A stretch of 64,000 bases of DNA, from assembly GCA_963978545.1 (NCBI GenBank), contig OZ021722.1, positions 15,380,801-15,444,800 of the forward strand. The letters are read 5' to 3'. The number at the start of each line of letters is the position of its first letter. Position 1 is the stretch's first letter. This document shows positions 11,461-24,457 of the stretch, piece by piece. Origin of the DNA: Linyphia triangularis (lineage: Eukaryota; Arthropoda; Arachnida; Araneae; Linyphiidae). Under the pieces are notes generated by a model. It saw nothing but the letters and a program-made list of their open reading frames with translations, was not told the DNA's origin and made no database searches. Position numbers and translations under genes: made by a program.

Positions 11461-11752
11461 ACAAATTAAGGTTAAAATTCGAAAATTTAGAATTGGAAAA
11501 TTGCCTAAGGATTGGCAAGTTTAATGTATATTCAAAGGGATATAAAGATTTTTTTGGCAATAACCGAATTTTGAGAAGTAAAATTTCAATTTAATAACCA
11601 CTTGAATGTGGAAATCGATTCGGATGACAATTTCTGTTACCCTAGTTGCAAAATGATTGTAAAATTTCGAAAATTCAGAAGTGTGTAATTTTCCATACTG
11701 TTAACATGGGAAAAATTTTAAACGAAAATTTTGAAAGTTCAATTTTTAGGAC
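11039..11752 (+). repeat. Linker L8
   Basis: 714 bp, the longest linker owing to an A-run extended by one. AAACTCATTAAA is shared with L9. Confidence 0.95.
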
Positions 11753-12740
11753 CAACTTTAGACCCACTTCTTATTTAGTGATTGTTATAAAATTCGAATA
11801 GGAGATTCTCCTATATATGAACTTCAATATCACAAACCGGAAAAAAATTTGAAAATTTTACTTTTTGAAAAATAATTCATTGAACAGTCCGTCATGTGTT
11901 TTCAATGGGGAAATTTTATTTTTGAGAAATTTGCACATTTTGAACCAACTATAGACCCACTTCTTATTTAGTGAGTGTTATAAAATTGGAATTGGAGATT
12001 CTCCTATATATAAGCTTCAATATCACACACGGGAAAAAATTTTGAAAATTTTACTTTTTGAACAATTATTCATTGAATAGTCCACCATGTGTTTTCAATG
12101 GGGGAATCTTATTTTTTAGAAAATTGCACTTTTTGGAACAACTTTAGACAAACTTTTTATTTAGTGAGTGTTATAAAATTGAAAATGGAGACTCTCCTAT
12201 ATATAAGCTTCAATATCACAAACGGGAAAAAATTTTGAAAATTTTACTTTTTGAACAATTATTCATTGAATAATCCGATATGTGATTTCAATGGGGAATT
12301 GTATTTTCAAGAAAATTGCTCAAATGCTTTCAAATTGCGAATTGCAGTTGGATATATGTTTTATAATTATTCTTGTACCAAATTTTAATTAAAAAAAAAG
12401 TATTCTAAAAATAAAAAATTCAATTTTTCGAAAATCTTGAAATATTTCAGTTTTGAGTGTATTTGAATGGAAAATTTCATTTTTAACAAATGGTTCCAAA
12501 TTGTGTTTTTTTATTCAAAAACTCATTAAAAATCAAACAAATTTCAAAATTTTAGCAAAAAAAAACTATTTTTGAATAGCTCTATGAGAAGTTGAAATTT
12601 TGAAACGAAAGCGCTCAGAAACTGTTTTGAGGCTTTATTTTACGTAGCATTGCTTCGATTTTGTGTACTCAAATAATATTTCATGAGCAAATTGATGATC
12701 AGAAAGAAATCGGAAGATTACTTGTATTATCCTAGGCTAC
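11461..12740 (+). repeat. Local block duplication, copy 2 (approximate edges)
   Basis: Partner of the preceding block at an offset of about 1,472 bp, shortened by one 193-bp monomer in S8. Confidence 0.85.
11753..12317 (+). repeat. S run of 3 monomers (S8)
   Basis: 565 bp, a shortened sister of S7. The last monomer has private AATCCGATATGTG. Confidence 0.95.
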
Positions 12741-13030
12741 AAATTAAGGTTAAAATTCGAAAATTGAGAATTGGAAAATTGCCTAAGGATTGGCAAGTTT
12801 AATGTATATTCAAAGGGATATAAAGATTTTTTTGGCAATAACCGAATTTTGAGAAGTAAAATTTCATTTTAATAACCACTTGAATGTGGAAATCGATTCG
12901 GATGACAATTTCTGTTACCATAGTCGCAAAATGATTGTAAAATTTTGTTAATTCAGAAGTGTGAAATTTTCCATATTGTTAACATGGGAAAAATTTTAAA
13001 CCAAAATTATGAAAGTTCAATTTTTAGGAC
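12318..13030 (+). repeat. Linker L9
   Basis: 713 bp. Left half is as L8; right half is as L2 (ACCATAGTCGC, TTTTGTTAATTCAG). GTACTCAAATAAT is shared with L1. The join of two histories suggests exchange or conversion within the linker. Confidence 0.95.
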
Positions 13031-14359
13031 CAACTTTAGACCCACTTCTTATTTAGTGAGTGTTATAAAATTCGAATAGGAGATTCTCCTATATATGAGC
13101 TTCAATATCACAAACCGGAAAAAATTTTGAAAATTTTCCTTTTTCAAAAATAATTCATTGAACAGTCCGTCATGTGTTTTCAATGGCGAAATCTTATTTT
13201 TGAGAAAATTGCACTTTTTGGAACAACTTTAGACCCACTTCTTATTTAGTGAGTGTTATAAAATTCAAATTCGAGATATATGAGCTTCAATATCACACAC
13301 GGGAAAAAATTTTGAAAATTTTAATTTTTGAACAATTATTCATTGAATAGTCCACCATGTGTTTTCAATGGGGGAATTTTATTTTTTAGAAAATTGCACT
13401 TTTTGGAACAACTTTAGACCCACTTTTTATTTAGTGAGTGTTATAAAATTGAAAATGGAGATTCTCCTATATATAAGCTTCAATATCACACAATGGAAAA
13501 AATTTTGAAAATTTTACTTTTTGAACAATAATTCATTGAACAGTCCGCCATGTGTTTTCAATGGGGAAATTTTATTTTTTAGAAAATTGCACTTTTTGGA
13601 ACAACTTTAGACCCACTTCTTATTTAGTAAGTGTTATAAAATTGGAATTGGAGATTCTCCTATATATAAGCTTCAATACCACGCACTGGAAAAAATTTTG
13701 AAAATTTTAATTTTTGAACAATTATTCATTGAACAGTCCGTCATGTGTTTTCAATGGCGAAATCTTATTTTTGAGAAAATTGCACTTTTTGGAACAACTT
13801 TAGACCCACTTCTTATTTAGTGAGTGTTATAAAATTCAAATTCGAGATTCTCCTATATATGAGCTTCGATATCACAAACCGGAAAAAATTTTGAAAATTT
13901 TACTTTTTGAACAATAATTCATTGAACAGTCCGCCATGTGTTTTCAATGGCGAAATCTTATTTTTTAGAAAATTGCACTTTTTGGAACAACTTTAGACCC
14001 ACTTCTTATTTAGTATGTGTTATAAAATTCAAATTCGAGATTCTCCTATATATGAGCTTCAATATCACAAACCGGAAAAAATTTTGAAAATTTTACTTTT
14101 TGAACAATAATTCATTGAACAGTCCGCCATGTGTTTTCAATGGAGAAATTTTATTTTTTAGAAAATTGCACTTTTTGGAACAACTTTAGACCCACTTTTT
14201 ATTTAGTGAGTGTTATAAAATTGAAATTGGATATTCTCCTATATATAAGCTTCAATATAACAAACGGGAAAAAAATTTGAAAATTTTAATTTTTGAACAA
14301 TTATTCATTGAATAGTCCGCCATGTGATTTCAATGGGGAATTGTATTTTCAAGAAAATT
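13031..14359 (+). repeat. S run of 7 monomers (S9)
   Basis: 1,329 bp, 7 x 193 - 14 - 8; the 8-bp deletion is in monomer 2 near 13275. Monomer 6 has private TTTAGTATGTG. Confidence 0.95.
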
Positions 14360-15069
14360 GCTCAAATGCTTTCAAATTGCGAATTGCAGTTGGATATATG
14401 TTTTATAATTATTCTTGTACCAAATTTTAATTAAAAAAAAGTATTCTAAAAATAAAAATTCAATTTTTCGAAAATCTTGAAATATTTCAGTTTTGAGTGT
14501 ATTTGAATGGAAAATTTCATTTTTAACAAATGGTTCCAAATTGTGTTTTTTTATTCAAAAACACATTAAAAATCAAACAAATTTCAAAATTTTGGCAAAA
14601 AAAACTATTTTTGAATAGCTCTATGAGAAGTTGAAATTTTGAAACGAAAGCGCTCAGAAATTGTTTTGAGGCTTTATTTTACGTAGCATTGCTTCGATTT
14701 TGTGTACTAAAATAATATTTCATGAGCAAATTGATGATCAGAAAGAAATCGGAAGATTACTTGTTTTATCCTAGGCTACAAATTAAGGTTAAAATTCGCA
14801 AATTGAGAATTGGAAAATTGCCTAAGGATTGGCAAGTTTAATGTATATTCAAAGGGATATAAAGATTTTTTTGGCAATAACCGAATTTTGAGAAGTAAAA
14901 TTTCATTTTAATAACCACTTGAATGTGGAAATCGATTCGGATGACAATTTCTGTTACCATAGTCGCAAAATGATTGTAAAATATTGAAAATTCAGAAGTG
15001 CTAAATTTTCCATACTGTTAACATGGGAAAAATTTTAAACCAAAATTGTGAAGGTTCAATTTTTAGGAC
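14360..15069 (+). repeat. Linker L10 (type III' left half)
   Basis: 710 bp. CAGAAATTG and TTGTTTTATCC link it to L22, L34 and L37, but its right half (ACCATAGTCGC, AGTGCTAAATTTTC) does not match them, so the clear 20.1-kb correspondence starts after it. Confidence 0.94.
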
Positions 15070-15827
15070 CAACTTTAGACCCACTTCTTATTTAGTGAGT
15101 GTTATAAAATTCGAATAGGAGATTCTCCTATATATGAGCTTCAATATCACAAACCGGAAAAAATTTTGAAAATATTCCTTTTTCAAAAATAATTCATTGA
15201 ACAGTCCGTCATGTGTTTTCAAAGGCGAAATCTTATTTTTTAGAAAATTGCACATTTCGAACCAACTATAGACCCACTTCTTATTTAGTGAGTGTTATAA
15301 AATTCGAATAGGAGATTCTCCTACATATAAGCTTCAATATCACAAACCGGAAAAAAATTTGAAAATTTTACTTTTTGAAAAATTATTCATTGAATAGTCC
15401 GTCATGTGTTTTCAATGGCGAAATCTTATTTTTGAGAAAATTGCACTTTTTGGAACAACTTTAGACCCACTTCTTATTTAGTGAGTGTTATAAAATTCAA
15501 ATTCGAGATTCTCCTACATATGAGCTTCAATATCACACACGGGAAAAAATTTTGAAAATTTTACTTTTTGAACAATTATTCATTGAATAGTCCACCATGT
15601 GTTTTCAATGGGGGAATTTTATTTTTTAGAAAATTGCACTTTTTGGAACAACTTTAGACCCACTTTTTATTTAGTGAGTGTTATAAAATTGAAAATGGAG
15701 ACTCTCCTATATATAAGCTTCAATATCACAAACAGGAAAAAATTTTGAAAATTTTACTTTTTGAACAATTATTCATTGAATAGTCCGCCATGTTATTTCA
15801 ATGGGGAATTGTATTTTCAAGAAAATT
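15070..15827 (+). repeat. S run of 4 monomers (S10)
   Basis: 758 bp. Monomer 1 has private TTTTCAAAGGCG. The last monomer has AAACAGG and TGTTATTTCAATGG, the ending typical before type IV linkers. Confidence 0.95.
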
Positions 15828-16540
15828 GCTCAAATGCTTTCAAATTGCGAATTGCAGTTGGATATATGTTTTATAATTATTCTTGTACCAAATTTTAATT
15901 AAAAAAAAAGTATTCTAAAAATAAAAAATTCAATTTTTCGAAAATCTTGAAATATTTCAGTTTGGAGTGTATTTGAATGGAAAATTTCATTTTTAACAAA
16001 TGGTTCCAAATTGTGTTTTTTTATTCAAAAACACATTAAAAATCAAACAAATTTCAAAATTTTAGCAAAAAAAAACTATTTTTGAATAGTTCTATGAGAA
16101 GGTGAAATTTTGAAACGAAAGCGCTCAGAAACTGTTTTGAGGCTTTATTTTACGTAGCATTGCTTCGATTTTGTGTACTAAAATAATATTTCATGAGCAA
16201 ATTGATGATCAGAAAGAAATCGGAAGATTACTTGTATTATCCTAGGCTACAAGTTAAGGTTAAAATTCGAAATTTGATAATTGGAAAATAGCCTATGGAT
16301 TGGCAAGTTTAATGTATTTTCAAAGGGATATAAAGATTTTTTTGGCAATAACCGAATTTTGAGAAGTAAAATTTCATTTTAATAACCACTTGAATGTGGA
16401 AATCGATTCGGATGACAATTTCTGTTACCATAGTCGCAAAATGATTGTAAAATTTTGAAAATTCAGAAGTGCTAAATTTTCCATACTGTTAACATGGGAA
16501 AAATTTTAAACCAAAATTGTGAAAGTTCAATTTTTAGGAC
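15828..16540 (+). repeat. Linker L11 (type IV)
   Basis: 713 bp. TTTGGAGTG, TTCTATGAGAAGGTG and ATAGCCTATGG define type IV; GATAATTGG is shared only with L23. First linker of super-repeat A. Confidence 0.95.
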
Positions 16541-16912
16541 CAACTTTAGACCCACTTCTTATTTAGTGAGTGTTATAAAATTCGAATAGGATATTCTCCT
16601 ATATATGAGCTTCAATATCACAAACCGGAAAAAATTTTTAAAATATTCCTTTTTCAAAAATAATTCATTGAACAGTCCGTCATGTGTTTTCAATGGCGAA
16701 ATCTTATTTTTGAGAAAATTGCAATTTTTGGAACAACTTTAGACCCACTTTTTATTTAGTGAGTGTTATAAAATTGAAATTGGATATTCTCCTATATATA
16801 AGCTTCAATATCACAAACGGGAAAAAATTTTGAAAATTTTAATTTTTGAACAATTATTCATTGAATAGTCCGCCATGTGAATTCATTGGGGAATTGTATT
16901 TTCGAGAAAATT
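16541..16912 (+). repeat. S run of 2 monomers (S11)
   Basis: 372 bp. TTGCAATTTTTGG in monomer 1 is shared only with S23, 20.11 kb on. Confidence 0.95.
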
Positions 16913-17622
16913 GCTCAAATGCTTTCAAATTACGAATTGCAGTTGGATATATGTTTTATAGTTATTCTTGTACCAAATTTTAATTAAAAAAAAGTATTCT
17001 AAAAATAAAAAATTCAATATTTCGAAAATCTTGAAATATTTCAGTTTTGAGTGTATTTGAATGGAAAATTTCATTTTTAACAAATGGTTCCAAATTGTGT
17101 TTTTTTATTCAAAAACACATTAAAAATCAAACAAATTTCAAAATTTTGGCAAAAAAAACTATTTTTGAATAGCTCTATGAGAAGTTGAAATTTTGAAACG
17201 AAAGCGCTCAGAAACTGTTTTGAGGCTTTATTTTACGTAGCATTGCTTCGATTTTGTGTACTAAAATAACATTTCATGAGCAAATTGATGATCAGAAAGA
17301 AATCGGAAGATGACTTTTATTATCCTAGGCTAAAAATTAAGGTTAAAAATCGAAAATTGAGAATTGGAAAATTGCCTAAGGATTGGCAAGTTTAATGTAT
17401 ATTCAAAGGGATATAAAGATTTTTTGGCAATAACCGAATTTTGAGAAGTAAAATTTCATTTTAATAACCACTTGAATGTGGAAATCGATTCGGATGACAA
17501 TTTCTGTTACCCTAGTTGCAAAATGATTGTAAAATTTTGAAAATTCAGAAGTGTGTAATTTTCCATACTGTTAACATGGGAAAAATTTTAAACGAAAATT
17601 TTGAAAGTTCAATTTTTAGGAC
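16913..17622 (+). repeat. Linker L12 (type I)
   Basis: 710 bp; ATTACGAATTGC, AATATTTCG and GGCTAAAAATTAAGG. Confidence 0.95.
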
Positions 17623-19723
17623 CAACTTTAGACCCACTTCTTATTTAGTGAGTGTTATAAAATTCGAATAGGAGATTCTCCTATATATGAGCTTCAATAT
17701 CACAAACCGGAAAAAATTTTGAAAATTTTACTTTTTGAAAAATAATTCATTGAACAGTCCGTCATGTGTTTTCAATGGCGAAATCTTATTTTTGAGAAAA
17801 TTGCACTTTTCGGAACAACTTTAGACCCACTTCTTATTTAGTGAGTGTTATAAAATTCAAATTCGAGATATATGAGCTTCAATATCACAAACCGGAAAAA
17901 ATTTTGAAAATTTTACCTTTTGAACAATAATTCATTGAACAGTCCGCCATGTGTTTTCAATGGGGAAATTTTATTTTTGAGAAATTTGCACATTTTGAAC
18001 CAACTATAGACCCACTTCTTATTTAGTGAGTGTTATAAAATTGGAATTAGAGATTCTCCTATATATAAGCTTCAATATCACACACGGGAAAAAATTTTGA
18101 AAATTTTAATTTTTGAACAATTATTCATTGAATAGTCCACCATGTGTTTTCAATGGAGGAATTTTATTTTTTAGAAAATTGCACTTTTTGGAACAACTTT
18201 AGACCCACTTTTTATTTAGTGAGTGTTATATAATTGAAAATGGAGATTCTCCTATATATAAGCTTCAACATCACACAATGGAAAAAATTTTGAAAATTTT
18301 ACTTTTTGAACAATAACTCATTGAACAGTCCGCCATGTGTTTTCAATGGGGAAATTTTATTTTTTAGAAAATTGCACTTTTTGGAGCAACTTTAGACCCA
18401 CTTCTTATTTAGTAAGTGTTATAAAATTGGAATTAGAGATTCTCCTATATATAAGCTTCAATATCACACACGGGAAAAAAATTTGAAAATTTTAATTTTT
18501 GAACAATTATTCATTGAACAGTCCGTCATGTGTTTTCAATGGCGAAATCTTATTTTTGAGAAAATTGCACTTTTTGGAACAACTTTAGACCCACTTCTTA
18601 TTTAGTGAGTGTTATAAAATTCAAATTCGAGATTCTCCTATATATGAGCTTCGATATCACAAACCAGAAAAAATTTTGAAAATTTTACTTTTTGAACAAT
18701 AATTCATTGAACAGTCCGCCATGTGTTTTCAATGGCGAAATCTTATTTTTTAGAAAATTGCACTTTTTGGAACAACTTTAGACCCACTTCTTATTTAGTG
18801 AGTGTTATAAAATTCAAATTCGAGATTCTCCTATATATGAGCTTCAATATCACAAACCGGAAAAAATTTTGAAAATTTTACTTTTTGAACAATAATTCAT
18901 TGAACAGTCCGCCATGTGTTTTCAATGGGGAAATTTTATTTTTTAGAAAATTGCACTTTTTGGAGCAACTTTAGACCCACTTCTTATTTAGTAAGTGTTA
19001 TAAAATTGGAATTAGAGATTCTCCTATATATAAGCTTCAATATCACACACGGGAAAAAATTTTGAAAATTTTAATTTTTGAACAATTATTCATTGAACAG
19101 TCCGTCATGTGTTTTCAATGGCGAAATCTTATTTTTGAGAAAATTGCACTTTTTGGAACAACTTTAGACCCACTTCTTATTTAGTGAGTGTTATAAAATT
19201 CAAATTCGAGATTCTCCTATATATGAGCTTCGATATCACAAACCGGAAAAAATTTTGAAAATTTTACTTTTTGAACAATAATTCATTGAACAGTCCGCCA
19301 TGTGTTTTCAATGGCGAAATCTTATTTTTTAGAAAATTGCACTTTTTGGAACAACTTTAGACCCACTTCTTATTTAGTGAGTGTTATAAAATTCAAATTC
19401 GAGATTCTCCTATATATGAGCTTCAATATCACAAACCTGAAAAATTTTTGAAAATTTTACTTTTTGAACAATAATTCATTGAACAGTCCGCCATGTGTTT
19501 TCAATGGAGAAATTTTATTTTTTAGAAAATTGCACTTTTTTGAACAACTTTAGACCCACTTTTTATTTAGTGAGTGTTATAAAATTGAAATTGGATATTC
19601 TCCTATATATAAGCTTCAATATAACAAACGGGAAAAAAATTTGAAAATTTTAATTTTTGAACAATTATTCATTGAATAGTCCGCCATGTGATTTCAATGG
19701 GGAATTGTATTTTCGAGAAAATT
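17623..19723 (+). repeat. S run of 11 monomers (S12)
   Basis: 2,101 bp, 11 x 193 - 14 - 8. Monomer 2 has the 8-bp deletion near 17869. Inside the run a three-monomer pattern repeats (GAATTAGAG, then TTCGATATCAC, then TTCAAATTCGAG with TTCAATATC), so there is a further internal period of 579 bp. Confidence 0.95.
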
Positions 19724-20435
19724 GCTCAAATGCTTTCAAATTGCGAATTGCAGTTGGATATATGTTTTATAGTTATTCTTGTACCAAATTTTAATTAAAA
19801 AAAAGTATTCTAAAAATAAAAAATTCAATTTTTCGAAAATCTTGAAATATTTCAGTTTTGAGTGCATTTGAATTGAAAATTTCATTTTTAACAAATGGTT
19901 CCAAATTGTGTTTTTTTTATTCAAAAACACATTAAAAATCAAACAAATTTCAAAATTTTGGCAAAAAAAATTATTTTTGAATAGCTCTATGAGAAGTTGA
20001 AATTTTGAAACGGAAGCGCTCAGAAACTGTTTTGAGGCTTTATTTTACGTTGCATTGCTTCGATTTTGTGTACTAAAATAATATTTCATGAGCAAATTGA
20101 TGATCAGAAAGAAATCGGAAGATGACTTTTATTATCCTAGGCTACAAATTAAGGTTAAAATTCGAAAATTGAGAATTGGAAAATTGCCTAAGGATTGGCA
20201 AGTTTAATGTATATTCAAAGGGATATAAAGATTTTTTTGGCAATAACCGAATTTTGAGAAGTAAAATTTCATTTTAATAACCACTTGAATGTGGAAATCG
20301 ATTCGGATGACAATTTCTGTTACCCTAGTTGCAAAATGATTGTAAAATTTTGAAAATTTAGAAGTGTGAAATTTTCCTTACGGTTAACATTTGAAAAATT
20401 TTAAACGAAAATTTTGAAAGTTCAATTTTTAGGAC
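19724..20435 (+). repeat. Linker L13 (type II)
   Basis: 712 bp; GAGTGCATTTGAATTG, 8-T run, AACGGAAGCG, ACGTTGCATTG, and CCTTACGGTTAACATTTG at the right end. Confidence 0.95.
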
Positions 20436-21193
20436 CAACTTTAGACCCACTTGTTATTTAGTGAGTGTTATAAAATTCGAATAGGAGATTCTCCTACATA
20501 TAAGCTTCAATATCACAAACCGGAAAAAATTTTGAAAATTTTACTTTTTGAACAATAATTCATTGAACAGTCCACCATGTGTTTTCAATGGGGAAATTTT
20601 ATTTTTGAGAAAATTGCACATTTCGAACCAACTATAGACCCACTTCTTATTTAGTGAGTGTTATAAAATTCGAATAGGAGATTCTCCTACATATAAGCTT
20701 CAATATCACAAACCGGAAAAAAATTTGAAAATTTTACTTTTTGAAAAATTATTCATTGAATAGTCCGTCATGTGTTTTCAATGGCGAAATCTTATTTTTG
20801 AGAAAATTGCACTTTTTGGAACACATTTAGACCCACTTCTTATTTAGTGAGTGTTATAAAATTCAAATTCGAGATTCTCCTATATATGAGCTTCAATATC
20901 ACAAAACGGAAAAAATTTTGAAAATTTTACTTTTTGAACAATAATTCATTGAACAGTCCGCCATGTGTTTTCAATGGGGAAATTTTATTTTTTAGAAAAT
21001 TGCACTTTTTGGAACAACTTTAGATCCATTTTTTATTTAGTGAGTGTTATAAAATTGGAATTGCAGATTCTCCTATATATAAGATTTAATATCACAAACG
21101 GGAAAAAATTTTGAAAATTTTCCTTTTTGAACAATTGTTCATTGAATAGTCCGCCATGTTATTTCAATGGGGAATTGTATTTTCGAGAAAATT
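20436..21193 (+). repeat. S run of 4 monomers (S13)
   Basis: 758 bp. CTACATATAAGC alters the TATA-like block in monomers 1 and 2. The last monomer has TATAAGATTTAATATC, losing the HindIII site, before type III. Confidence 0.95.
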
Positions 21194-21903
21194 GCTCAAA
21201 TGCTTTCAAATAGCGAATTGCAGTGGATATATGTTTTATAGTTATTCTTGTACCAAATTTTAATTAAAAAAAAGTATTCTAAAAATAAAAAATTCAATTT
21301 TTCGAAAATCTTGAAATATTTCAGTTTTGAGTGTATTTGAATGGAAAATTTCATTTTTAACAAATGGTTCCAAATTGGGTTTTTTTATTCAAAAACACAT
21401 TAAAAATCAAACAAATTTCAAAATTTTGGCAAAAAAAACTATTTTTGAATAGCTCTATGAGAAGTTGAAATTTTGAAACGAAAGCACTCAGAAACTGTTT
21501 TGAGGCTTTATTTTACGTAGCATTGCTTCGATTTTGTGTACTAAAATAACATTTCATGAGCAAATTGATGATCAGAAAGAAATCGGAAGATGACTTTTAT
21601 TATCCTAGGCTACAAATTAAGGTTAAAATTCGAAAATTTAGAATTGGAAAATTGCCTAAGGATTGGCAAGTTTAATGTATATTCAAAGGGATATAAAGAT
21701 TTTTTTGGCAATAACCGAATTTTGAGAAGTAAAATTTCATTTTAATAACCACTTGAATGTGGAAATCGATACGGATGACAATTTCTGTTACCCTAGTTGC
21801 AAAATGATTGTAAAATTTTGAAAATTCAGAAGTGTGTAATTTTCCATACTGTTAACATGGGGAAAATTTTAAACGAAAATTTTGAAAGTTCAATTTTTAG
21901 GAC
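21194..21903 (+). repeat. Linker L14 (type III)
   Basis: 710 bp; AAATAGCGAATTGCAGTGG, AAATTGGGTTTTTTT, GAAAGCACTCAG; private ATCGATACGG. Confidence 0.95.
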
Positions 21904-22661
21904 CAACTTTAGACCCACTTCTTATTTAGTGAGTGTTATAAAATTCGAATAGGAGATTCTCCTATATATGAGCTTCAATATCACAAACCGGAAAAAATTT
22001 TGAAAATTTTACTTTTTGAAAAATAATTCATTGAACAGTCCGTCATGTGTTTTCAATGGGGAAATTTTATTTTTGAGAAATTTGCACATTTTGAACCAAC
22101 TATAGACCCACTTCTTATTTAGTGAGTGTTATAAAATTGGAATTGGAGATTCTCCTATATATAAGCTTCAATATCACACACCGGAAAAAAATTTGAAAAT
22201 TTTACTTTTTGAACAATAATTCATTGAACAGTCCGCCATGTGTTTTCAATGGGGAAATTTTATTTTTTAGAAAATTGCACTTTTTGGAACAACTTTAGAC
22301 CCACTTCTTATTTAGTAAGTGTTATAAAATTGGAATTGGAGATTCTCCTATATATAAGCTTCAATATCACACACGGGAAAAAATTTTGAAAATTTTACTT
22401 TTTGAACAATTATTCATTGAATAGTCCACCATGTGTTTTCAATGGGGGAATTTTATTTTTTAGAAAATTGCACTTTTTGGAACAACTTTAGACCCACTTT
22501 TTATTTAGTGAGTGTTATAAAATTGAAAATGGAGACTCTCCTATATATAAGCTTCAATATCACAAACAGGAAAAAATTTTGAAAATTTTACTTTTTGAAC
22601 AATTATTCATTGAATAGTCCGCCATGTTATTTCAATGGGGAATTGTATTTTCAAGAAAATT
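21904..22661 (+). repeat. S run of 4 monomers (S14)
   Basis: 758 bp. The run before type IV linkers in all sets; near-copies are S18, S26, S30 and the first four monomers of S35. Confidence 0.95.
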
Positions 22662-23375
22662 GCTCAAATGCTTTCAAATTGCGAATTGCAGTTGGATATA
22701 TGTTTTATAATTATTCTTGTACCAAATTTTAATTAAAAAAAAAGTATTCTAAAAATAAAAAATTCAATTTTTCGAAAATCTTGAAATATTTCAGTTTGGA
22801 GTGTATTTGAATGGAAAATTTCATTTTTAACAAATGGTTCCAAATTGTGTTTTTTTATTCAAAAACACATTAAAAATCAAACAAATTTCAAAATTTTAGC
22901 AAAAAAAAAACTATTTTTGAATAGTTCTATGAGAAGGTGAAATTTTGAAACGAAAGCGCTCAGAAACTGTTTTGAGGCTTTATTTTACGTAGCATTGCTT
23001 CGATTTTGTGTACTAAAATAATATTTCATGAGCAAATTGATGATCAGAAAGAAATCGGAAGATTACTTGTATTATCCTAGGCTACAAGTTAAGGTTAAAA
23101 TTCGAAATTTGAGAATTGGAAAATAGCCTATGGATTGGCAAGTTTAATGTATTTTCAAAGGGATATAAAGATTTTTTTGGCAATAACCGAATTTTGAGAA
23201 GTAAAATTTCATTTTAATAACCACTTGAATGTGGAAATCGATTCGGATGACAATTTCTGTTACCATAGTCGCAAAATGATTGTAAAATTTTGAAAATTCA
23301 GAAGTGCTAAATTTTCCATACTGTTAACATGGGAAAAATTTTAAACCAAAATTGTGAAAGTTCAATTTTTAGGAC
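22662..23375 (+). repeat. Linker L15 (type IV)
   Basis: 714 bp, with an A-run of 10 near 22903; GAGAATTGG instead of the GATAATTGG of L11. Confidence 0.95.
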
Positions 23376-23747
23376 CAACTTTAGACCCACTTCTTATTTA
23401 GTGAGTGTTATAAAATTCGAATAGGAGATTCTCCTATATATGAGCTTCAATATCACAAACCGGAAAAAATTTTGAAAATATTCCTTTTTCAAAAATAATT
23501 CATTGAACAGTCCGTCATGTGTTTTCAATGGCGAAATCTTATTTTTGAGAAAATTGCACTTTTTGGAACAACTTTAGACCCACTTTTTATTTAGTGAGTG
23601 TTATAAAATTGAAATTGGATATTCTCCTATATATAATCTTCAATATCACAAACGGGAAAAAATTTTGAAAATTTTAATTTTTGAACAATTATTCATTGAA
23701 TAGTCCGCCATGTGAATTCATTGGGGAATTGTATTTTCGAGAAAATT
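23376..23747 (+). repeat. S run of 2 monomers (S15)
   Basis: 372 bp. TATATAATCTTCAATATC removes the HindIII site in monomer 2; shared with S19, S27 and S31. Confidence 0.95.
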
Positions 23748-24457
23748 GCTCAAATGCTTTCAAATTACGAATTGCAGTTGGATATATGTTTTATAGTTAT
23801 TCTTGTACCAAATTTTAATTAAAAAAAAGTATTCTAAAAATAAAAAATTCAATATTTCGAAAATCTTGAAATATTTCAGTTTTGAGTGTATTTGAATGGA
23901 AAATTTCATTTTTAACAAATGGTTCCAAATTGTGTTTTTTTATTCAAAAACACATTAAAAATCAAACAAATTTCAAAATTTTGGCAAAAAAAACTATTTT
24001 TGAATAGCTCTATGAGAAGTTGAAATTTTGAAACGAAAGCGCTCAGAAACTGTTTTGAGGCTTTATTTTACGTAGCATTGCTTCGATTTTGTGTACTAAA
24101 ATAACATTTCATGAGCAAATTGATGATCAGAAAGAAATCGGAAGATGACTTTTATTATCCTAGGCTACAAATTAAGGTTAAAAATCGAAAATTGAGAATT
24201 GGAAAATTGCCTAAGGATTGGCAAGTTTAATGTATATTCAAAGGGATATAAAGATTTTTTGGCAATAACCGAATTTTGAGAAGTAAAATTTCATTTTAAT
24301 AACCACTTGAATGTGGAAATCGATTCGGATGACAATTTCTGTTAGCCTAGTTGCAAAATGATTGTAAAATTTTGAAAATTCAGAAGTGTGTAATTTTCCA
24401 TACTGTTAACATGGGAAAAATTTTAAACGAAAATTTTGAAAGTTCAATTTTTAGGAC
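23748..24457 (+). repeat. Linker L16 (type I)
   Basis: 710 bp; GTTAGCCTAG near 24341 is shared only with L28. Confidence 0.95.

Larger units (their letters stand above)
16913..23747 (+). repeat. Four-linker set alpha (L12-L15), copy A
   Basis: Linker types I, II, III, IV with 11, 4, 4 and 2 monomers after them; 6,835 bp. Type I has ATTACGAATTGC and AATATTTCG. Type II has GAGTGCATTTGAATTG and an 8-T run. Type III has AAATAGCGAATTGCAGTGG and GAAAGCACTCAG. Type IV has TTTGGAGTG and ATAGCCTATGG. Confidence 0.9.

Noticed and set aside
15700..15760. CENP-B box like that of primate alpha satellite
   Set aside because: ACGGG occurs in some monomers, but the required TTCG at the correct distance upstream is missing.
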